Under the pieces are notes generated by a model. That model ran no database searches and was not told the DNA's origin. It saw nothing but the letters and a program-made list of their open reading frames with translations. This document shows, piece after piece, positions 15,800 through 20,688 of a DNA stretch of 20,688 nucleotides (the stretch's first letter is position 1; the number at the start of each line of letters is the position of its first letter). The DNA lies in the NCBI GenBank assembly GCA_964537205.1, contig CAZHZH010000049.1:1-20688 (forward strand), read 5' to 3'. A program made the translations under genes and the position numbers. The stretch comes from Colivivens sp964537205. Lineage in GTDB: Bacteria > Bacteroidota > Bacteroidia > Bacteroidales > Bacteroidaceae.

Positions 15800-16786
15800 T
15801 CAATCTTGTACATTGGGGATTAATGAGTTGGTTGCTGAAGTTTTACTTGCTTTATATAGTTGGTAGGAGTTTACCACGTTGTGCCATACGGAATAGAATC
15901 CTCCCGCCAGTGCCGTGACAGGGCTCATGAACGTGTAGGCCACCCAAATTCCGAAGGCTGTATTCTTCTGTCCTAAGCTTTGCGCTCCGGCGATCGGGCT
16001 GTTGTGGCGTATTCCTATAATTCGTCCGAAAGCGAATTGTGCCGCACAGCACAGTGCTGATACGAGAGCTATACCTATGTATGTGCCTATCGTTTCGTGG
16101 CTGTGTACCATGGCCTTGGTCGTTATGCCTATCGACAAAGTGAGTGTCACCGCCCACAGGTAGAACGAAATATAACTTATTCGCGCCAGATAGTCATGGA
16201 GTTTGGGCGACATGTACTTGATGGTGAATGCCAACAAGAGGGGTAGTATGAGCAGGGGAAACACACGCCCCATGATGATCATGAATGAGTCGATGATTCC
16301 CATATTGTTTGTCTCGCTGTGAATCAATGATACCACTGCCGGTATGAGTATGGCCGCCAGCAGGTTTGACAGACATGTGTAGCTTATTACGGCGTTTGCG
16401 TCGCCTTTCAGCTTTCCTGCGACGACGGACGCCGCGGTTGCCGTCGGGCAAATTATGCACAACATGGCGCTCTCTATAATTACACGGCATGGTATGTCGT
16501 GCCACAATATGATTGGCAACGCAAGCCCGATGAAGGGTAGTGCCTGCAACGCAAGTAATTGGAGTTGCCACCGGTGTGGCTGAAGTTCTTTCGCTTTGAC
16601 TTTGCAGAAAGAGAGGAAGAGCATCGTGAATATGAGCGATGGCTGCACAACGCTGACTATGTCGCTTACAAAGTGGTGGGTGTTGTCGAGCGCGTGGATG
16701 TTCACATACACAAAATAAAGCACGATGCCCATGGTGATTGATATGGGCAATGTCCAGTCTTTTATGAATTGAACGATTCTCTTCAT
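15800..16786 (-). CDS. Bile acid:sodium symporter (BASS) family permease
   Basis: The 328-residue inner-membrane protein has about nine or ten hydrophobic helices from residue 11 to 310. Family motifs are visible as CPTATAASVVAGKLKGDANAVISYT at 113-137, in the region of the first crossed helix, and as QSLGQKNTAFGIWVAYTFMSP at 269-289, comparable to the G.QN..LA region of BASS proteins. Relatives use a sodium gradient to move organic anions (bile acids, pantothenate, keto acids and others); the substrate here cannot be predicted. Its start overlaps the uvrB stop by 4 bases (16783-16786), so it is translationally coupled to uvrB, and DUF3078 follows 3 bases later. Confidence 0.85.
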   Translation of the reverse strand: MKRIVQFIKDWTLPISITMGIVLYFVYVNIHALDNTHHFVSDIVSVVQPSLIFTMLFLSFCKVKAKELQPHRWQLQLLALQALPFIGLALPIILWHDIPCRVIIESAMLCIICPTATAASVVAGKLKGDANAVISYTCLSNLLAAILIPAVVSLIHSETNNMGIIDSFMIIMGRVFPLLILPLLLAFTIKYMSPKLHDYLARISYISFYLWAVTLTLSIGITTKAMVHSHETIGTYIGIALVSALCCAAQFAFGRIIGIRHNSPIAGAQSLGQKNTAFGIWVAYTFMSPVTALAGGFYSVWHNVVNSYQLYKASKTSATNSLIPNVQD

Positions 16787-18816
16787 CTTTTTTTGTCCTT
16801 GGATAGTTTTTGATTCTTTATGTCTTCGAGTTTGAGCATCTCGTCGCGATATTGGGCGGCAAGCACAAAGTCGAGTTTCTTCGCTGCCTGTTGCATAAGC
16901 GTCCGGCTGTGTTCGATAGACTTGTCAAGCTCGTTTACGTCCATTCTCATGACAATTGGGTCTTCTGCTACTTTCAGTGAAGCGTCTTCTATGTACGCTT
17001 TGCCTACGTAGTCCACGTGTTTTCCTTCGGAGATGGCCACTTGCGCTTTCTTGATTTGAGTCGGCGTTATACCGTGTTCTTGGTTGTAAGCCATTTGCTT
17101 GGCACGACGTCTGTTTGTCTCGGCTATTGTGTTCTTGATGCTGTCTGTCTCTTTGTCGCAATAGAGTATGGCCTTTCCGTTCACGTTTCTGGCAGCGCGG
17201 CCGATGGTTTGTGTAAGCGACCTGTAACTGCGAAGGAACCCTTCTTTGTCTGCGTCGAGGATGGCTACGAGTGACACTTCCGGCAGGTCGAGACCCTCGC
17301 GCAGCAGGTTCACTCCCACCAGCACGTCGATTTCTCCGTTGCGCAACCGGTTGAGGATGTCCACCCGCTCGAACGTATCAACGTCGCTGTGTATGTATGT
17401 ACTTCTCACTCCGTTCTGCTGCAGGTACTCGGCCAGTTCTTCTGCCATGCGTTTCGAGATTGTGGTTACCAAGACACGTTCCTCGCGCTCTATCCGAACT
17501 TGTATCTCTTCCATTAGGTCGTCGATTTGGTTGGCTGTCGGGCGCATCTCTATCTCTGGCTCAAGCAGACCGGTAGGCCTGATGACCTGTTCCACTATCA
17601 CGCCTCCTGATTTCTGCAACTCATAGTCGGCCGGCGTGGCGGACATGTATATGGTTTGAGGCGTCATCGATTCGAATTCGTCAAATGTGAGAGGCCTGTT
17701 GTCTAATGCGGCGGGCAGGCGGTAGCCATATTCCACCAGGGTTTGCTTGCGCTTGCGGTCTCCTCCGTACATCGCCCTTATTTGAGGGATTGACTCGTGG
17801 CTTTCGTCGACTACGAGCAGGAAGTCTTTCGGAAAGAAGTCGAGCAGGCAGAACGGACGTTCGCCCGGCTTGCGCCCGTCGAAGTAGCGTGAATAATTCT
17901 CAATTCCCGAACAGTGTCCCAGTTCCCGTATCATCTCCAAATCGTTCGTCACCCGTGTCTCAATGAGGTTGCGCTTGACAGTGTCGCCCAGATCCTCGTA
18001 GTATTTGATTCGTTCCGCCAGGTCGTGTTCGATGTCGTGTATCGCTTGTTGTACGCGTTCCTTTGACGTGGTGAACAGGTTGGCAGGGTATATTTGGTAT
18101 TCTTGGAACTCCTCGATCAGCTCGCCGCTTACAGGATCCACTTCCTCTATGCTTTCAATTTCATCCCATGCGAGGCGTATGCGCACTATGCGGTCGTCGT
18201 AAGCAAGTGATATGTTGATGGTTTCGCCTTTCACGCTGAAATTCCCGCGTTTCAGCTCTATGTCGTCGCGCACGTACATGCTGTCAACCAGTTTGCGCAA
18301 CAGGTCGTTGACAGCCATCGGTTGGCCGACTTTGATTTGAATCACGTTCGCCGCAAAGTCGACAGGCGATCCCATACCATAAATACATGATACCGAACTG
18401 ACCACTATCACGTCGCGCCTGCCGGACAGAAGTGAGCGTGTCGCGGCTATGCGCAGGCGGTCTACCTCGTCGTTTATTGCAAGGTCTTTTTCGATGTACG
18501 TGTCGGTCGCCGGCAGGTATGCCTCGGGTTGGTAGTAATCGTAATAACTGACATAATATTCCACCGCGTTGTTCGGGAAAAATCCCTTCATTTCAGTATA
18601 GAGCTGGTGTGCCAGGGTCTTGTTGTGACTGAGTATGAGTGTTGGACGGTTTATTTCGTTTATCACATTGGCTATGGTGAAAGTCTTTCCCGAACCGGTC
18701 ACACCAAGCAGCACCTGTGCGGGCAACCCCTCACGCACCCCCTCCGTCAATTGTCGGATGGCTTCCGGCTGGTCGCCGGTAGGCTTGTAATTTGATGTCA
18801 GTTCGAATTGTTCCAT
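16783..18816 (-). CDS. uvrB: UvrABC system protein B
   Basis: UvrB is the helicase-like damage-verification subunit of nucleotide excision repair; it is loaded by UvrA and then recruits UvrC. The 677-residue protein has the Walker A GVTGSGKT at 38-45, the beta-hairpin YYVSYYDYYQPEAYLPATD from about residue 87 that probes the strands, the DEAD-like DESH at 337-340, motif V/VI region (VGVNLLREGLDLPEVSL, QTIGRAARN) and the C-terminal UVR domain (about 630-665, AAKKLDFVLAAQYRDEM) that contacts UvrC. All domains are intact and length is standard. It lies 63 bases after the LacI-family gene, with no good -7 box there, and overlaps the permease gene downstream. Confidence 0.97.
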   Translation of the reverse strand: MEQFELTSNYKPTGDQPEAIRQLTEGVREGLPAQVLLGVTGSGKTFTIANVINEINRPTLILSHNKTLAHQLYTEMKGFFPNNAVEYYVSYYDYYQPEAYLPATDTYIEKDLAINDEVDRLRIAATRSLLSGRRDVIVVSSVSCIYGMGSPVDFAANVIQIKVGQPMAVNDLLRKLVDSMYVRDDIELKRGNFSVKGETINISLAYDDRIVRIRLAWDEIESIEEVDPVSGELIEEFQEYQIYPANLFTTSKERVQQAIHDIEHDLAERIKYYEDLGDTVKRNLIETRVTNDLEMIRELGHCSGIENYSRYFDGRKPGERPFCLLDFFPKDFLLVVDESHESIPQIRAMYGGDRKRKQTLVEYGYRLPAALDNRPLTFDEFESMTPQTIYMSATPADYELQKSGGVIVEQVIRPTGLLEPEIEMRPTANQIDDLMEEIQVRIEREERVLVTTISKRMAEELAEYLQQNGVRSTYIHSDVDTFERVDILNRLRNGEIDVLVGVNLLREGLDLPEVSLVAILDADKEGFLRSYRSLTQTIGRAARNVNGKAILYCDKETDSIKNTIAETNRRRAKQMAYNQEHGITPTQIKKAQVAISEGKHVDYVGKAYIEDASLKVAEDPIVMRMDVNELDKSIEHSRTLMQQAAKKLDFVLAAQYRDEMLKLEDIKNQKLSKDKKR

Positions 18817-18879
18817 TGTAGTAACCTATAGTCGCAAAGGCGTTAATTGGATGGGCTGGTCTCACGCACGCCCGTACAT

Positions 18880-19947
18880 TCAATCCTTGTAGTAATCAAT
18901 ATTTTCCGCCATGATAAGGTCGATGCCGACGTAGTGGAGGACTGTTTGTTTCATGTTCAGCACATACGAGTTGAATATGCTCCTGAAGCAGTTGAGTCCT
19001 TGCTGTTGAGGGTGCTGTCCGATAAGGAAGTCCACGCTTCCGTTGCGTACGCATTGGATGTTAGAGTCTATGGCGTCATATCCCATGAGACAGATGTGGG
19101 GATGGTCGGGCATTTCGCTTTTCAGAAAATTCCCTATTACGTGTATTGACGAGTTGAACGATATGCCGTATCTCAGGTCGTCTTGTTCGGTAAAGAACTG
19201 TTTGAGGGAGTCTTTCATCCCTTTCTTGTCGTAGACGTACAGGTTGAGGTCCACTATTTCTGTTTTGGGGCTGTGTTTTTTTATATAGCCTCTGAAACCC
19301 CTCTCGCGTTCCAGCTGTTGGCGGCTTGCCACACGCCCTTCGCCCAGCATCTTGAAAATGGCTATCTTCCTCGATGTGCCGGCCGCCATCAGCAGTATTC
19401 GCGCGGAGAACTCCCCGCTCTTTTTCGCGTCTTGTCCGTAGAACGACACGGGGTTGAAGTCAGCCCAATATGAGTCGAGTAGCGAGTATTGTATTTCACG
19501 AGTCTCCAACTTGTGGATGAACTTCTTCATCGACTTGTTGTTGAAGATAGGCCCTATGACAACGGCGCATGGGTTGTAGGCAAGGAGGTTGCGGCATTGC
19601 TGCTCAAACGAGTCCTCGTTGAACTGATCGTAGTTGAACACTTTCAGCGACAGTTTGAAATCACCGAAGCGTTTTACACCCTCACGCAGTCCGTTCTCAA
19701 CCCTTGCCCAATAAGAGTCGGCCTCGTGCATGGGCAGTATGGCGGCGAAATTGTACGTCCTGTTGCTTGCCAGCGCGCTGGCGTAGTGGTTGGGGACATA
19801 GTTGATCTCCTCCAGTACCTTTTCCACCTTCTCCAAACTAAGTTTTGAAACGCTGGCACGCCCGTGTAACACCCTGTCAACCGTACCAACACTTACGCCT
19901 GCCATTTCGGCTATATCCTTTATGCGAACCTTTGGCTGTGTGCTCAT
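18880..19947 (-). CDS. LacI-family transcriptional regulator
   Basis: The 355-residue protein has an N-terminal LacI helix-turn-helix (VRIKDIAEMAGVSVGTVDRVLHG, about 8-30), the hinge helix region near YASALASNRTYN (55-68) and a periplasmic-binding-protein-like ligand domain that starts at FAAILP. Segments such as VVIGPIFNNKSM and ICLMGYDAIDSNIQ are typical of the sugar-sensing LacI/GalR type. It would bind an operator as a dimer and respond to a sugar or sugar derivative. A near-perfect promoter and an 18-bp near-palindrome lie in its upstream region, suggesting that it controls itself. Its other targets may include nearby carbohydrate genes, but no matching site was found there. uvrB follows in the same direction. 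Confidence 0.9.
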   Translation of the reverse strand: MSTQPKVRIKDIAEMAGVSVGTVDRVLHGRASVSKLSLEKVEKVLEEINYVPNHYASALASNRTYNFAAILPMHEADSYWARVENGLREGVKRFGDFKLSLKVFNYDQFNEDSFEQQCRNLLAYNPCAVVIGPIFNNKSMKKFIHKLETREIQYSLLDSYWADFNPVSFYGQDAKKSGEFSARILLMAAGTSRKIAIFKMLGEGRVASRQQLERERGFRGYIKKHSPKTEIVDLNLYVYDKKGMKDSLKQFFTEQDDLRYGISFNSSIHVIGNFLKSEMPDHPHICLMGYDAIDSNIQCVRNGSVDFLIGQHPQQQGLNCFRSIFNSYVLNMKQTVLHYVGIDLIMAENIDYYKD

Positions 19948-19992
19948 AATCGAATCCCAATGATGTTGTCTGTATCCGTTATTATATCAGTC

Positions 19993-20010
19993 GTTTACTA
20001 ATTTGCAAAC
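19993..20010. promoter_or_regulatory. Candidate LacI-type operator in the regulator's leader
   Basis: GTTTACTAATTTGCAAAC is an 18-bp inverted repeat with 14 of 18 positions symmetric (GTTT and AAAC arms, central AATT). It lies in the predicted 5' leader of the LacI-family gene, some 30-50 bases after the transcription start, a suitable place for autorepression. The length and symmetry fit LacI-family operators, though the usual central CG is absent. Confidence 0.5.
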
Positions 20011-20047
20011 AAACCACAACTTGTATGCGATCAGTATATACGACTTG

Positions 20048-20078
20048 CAAAATTACAACATTTATTTTATATGGCAAA
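20048..20078 (-). promoter_or_regulatory. Promoter of the LacI-family gene
   Basis: On the minus strand TTTG (20078-20075) and TAATTTTG (20055-20048) are separated by exactly 19 bases, a perfect match to the Bacteroidota consensus. The leader to the ATG at 19947 would be about 95 bases and contains the near-palindrome at 19993-20010. Confidence 0.75.
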
Positions 20079-20195
20079 GCCTTGCGTTTCCTTTTGTAAT
20101 AATCAAGGTCATAATGGATGGGAAAAATTGCACGGGGGATGGTATGTATAACGCCACAATGATATGATAGGAACTTGAGGCGTACCGCCCATCGG

Positions 20196-20218
20196 ACCAT
20201 GTTGTCGGCAACATTGGT
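20196..20218. repeat. Hairpin-forming inverted repeat of unknown role
   Basis: ACCATGTTG (20196-20204) pairs with CAACATTGGT (20209-20218) apart from a single bulged T at 20214, around the four-base loop TCGG. It lies between the two divergent promoters, and neither predicted transcript includes it. No T-tract follows on either strand, so it is not an obvious terminator; it could be a protein-binding site or part of an unseen transcript. Confidence 0.4.
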
Positions 20219-20263
20219 AGTTTCGTCAGTCAAATTTGTAGATGCCATATAGAATAATCACCG

Positions 20264-20271
20264 TAATTTTG
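20264..20271 (+). promoter_or_regulatory. Candidate -7 box for the acetyltransferase gene
   Basis: TAATTTTG matches the Bacteroidota -7 consensus and lies 32 bases before the ATG at 20304. The nearest upstream TTTG (20235-20238) is 25 bases away, too far for the usual spacing, so the -33 element is weak or different and the promoter may need an activator. Confidence 0.5.
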
Positions 20272-20303
20272 CATCGTGAAAAGAAAATGAAGTGAATAGA
20301 ATT

Positions 20304-20688
20304 ATGAAGGATGTTTTTGAAAGGCTTCGCTCAGGCGAGCCTGTTGACATGGCGGCACCCGAGTATCAGGATGCAATCAAGGAAATGAACCGCTCCACCG
20401 GGTTGTGCGCCCGCATAGGCGGACAAGTACAGCCAAATGACGACGCGGAGAAATTGACCAAGGAACTCTTTGCCGAGCCGATGGGTGAGAACAGCCATAT
20501 CACTCCGCCATTTGTAATAGACTATGGCAACCAGGTGAAGATAGGTAAGAACGTGTTCGTCAACCATCATCTGACGATGATGTCGGCAGGCGGTGTGACT
20601 GTTGACGAAGGTGTCATGATTGGTCCCAACGTACAAATCTACACTGACAACCACGACTTTCAAAACCGCATGGTTCTGCGGTGCAAGC
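20304..20688 (+). CDS. Sugar O-acetyltransferase (maltose/galactoside acetyltransferase type), partial
   Basis: The reading frame begins MKDVFERLRSGEPVDM and stays open to the window edge (128 codons). The N-terminal part matches the short helical domain of maltose O-acetyltransferases (SGEPVDMAAPEY, then FAEPMGENSHITPPF). The left-handed beta-helix follows with hexapeptide-like repeats (IDYGNQVKIGKNVFVNHH, VTVDEGVMIGPNV), and the expected catalytic His is H117 in YTDNHDF. The enzyme moves an acetyl group from acetyl-CoA to the 6-hydroxyl of a sugar; relatives are Maa, LacA and NodL. About 60 residues of the usual 180-200 are missing because the window ends. It is divergent from the LacI-family regulator, which may control it. 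Confidence 0.88.
   Translation, partial: MKDVFERLRSGEPVDMAAPEYQDAIKEMNRSTGLCARIGGQVQPNDDAEKLTKELFAEPMGENSHITPPFVIDYGNQVKIGKNVFVNHHLTMMSAGGVTVDEGVMIGPNVQIYTDNHDFQNRMVLRCK

Larger units (their letters stand above)
20011..20303. other. Divergent intergenic region, regulator to acetyltransferase
   Basis: This region of about 290 bases holds the promoter of the LacI-family gene on the minus strand (20048-20078), a hairpin at 20196-20218 and a -7-like box for the acetyltransferase at 20264-20271. A minus-strand frame is open across it from 20248, but it overlaps the promoter and has no recognisable protein features, so I do not call it a gene. Confidence 0.5.

Noticed and set aside
18817..18879. 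Separate promoter for uvrB
   Set aside because: The spacer contains CGCCTTTG on the minus strand, which keeps only the TTTG half of the -7 consensus, and no fitting -33 box; uvrB may be read from the upstream regulator's promoter or an atypical one.
19982..20248. 88-codon minus-strand frame upstream of the LacI-family gene
   Set aside because: It covers the regulator's promoter and leader, has no recognisable domain, and its start has no promoter. A short coding role cannot be excluded but is not supported.
1..20688. Defence, mobile element, phage or CRISPR system
   Set aside because: No transposase, integrase, nuclease-type defence gene or regular spaced repeat was seen; every sizeable gene belongs to a housekeeping, envelope or carbohydrate family.

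Overview
The window reads as chromosomal DNA from a Bacteroidota of the order Bacteroidales, probably Prevotella-like or Bacteroides-like; the genus is a guess. The grounds are the protein families (DUF4251, DUF3078 and DUF4348 proteins), signal peptides that typically end in Ala-Gln, start codons without strong Shine-Dalgarno sequences, and several promoters of the Bacteroidota form TTTG-N19/20-TAnnTTTG. I see no rRNA, tRNA, CRISPR array, transposase, phage gene or defence system. The stretch looks like a housekeeping and polysaccharide-utilisation neighbourhood.

Left part (1-4787): trmN6, a tRNA methyltransferase gene, points left. Back to back with it is a three-gene unit pointing right: uxaB (tagaturonate reductase), a geranylgeranyl-reductase-like flavoprotein, and a secreted PL10 pectate lyase. 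This unit pairs the start of pectate breakdown outside the cytoplasm with one cytoplasmic step of galacturonate catabolism; the flavoprotein in the middle has no obvious place in that pathway. Next (4924-7477) is a second rightward unit: a DUF4348 lipoprotein, murB and a PhnP-like metallo-beta-lactamase-fold hydrolase, with its own promoter.

Middle (7599-13363): three secreted glycoside hydrolases in a row, GH2 (beta-galactosidase-like), GH51 (alpha-L-arabinofuranosidase) and GH29 (alpha-L-fucosidase), behind one clear promoter. Together with PL10 and uxaB they suggest use of plant cell-wall side chains (pectin, arabinogalactan or xyloglucan). No SusC/SusD pair is present, so any dedicated outer-membrane uptake system must lie elsewhere.

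Right part (13369-19947, all leftward): in order of transcription, a LacI-family regulator, uvrB, a bile acid:sodium symporter-like permease, a DUF3078 outer-membrane protein, a TRIC/UPF0126 membrane protein and a DUF4251 protein. uvrB and the permease overlap by 4 bp, and the permease and DUF3078 gene are 3 bp apart. This unit meets GH29 tail to tail, and a small perfect hairpin spans both stop codons. The LacI-family gene has a near-perfect promoter and an 18-bp near-palindrome in its leader, a plausible autoregulatory operator. A maltose/sugar O-acetyltransferase gene starts at 20304 and runs off the right edge.

I do not find a clearly new biological system. The points most worth checking are the flavoprotein coupled into the pectin operon, the LacI leader palindrome, the stop-codon hairpin between the convergent genes, and the base composition of the GH51 gene.
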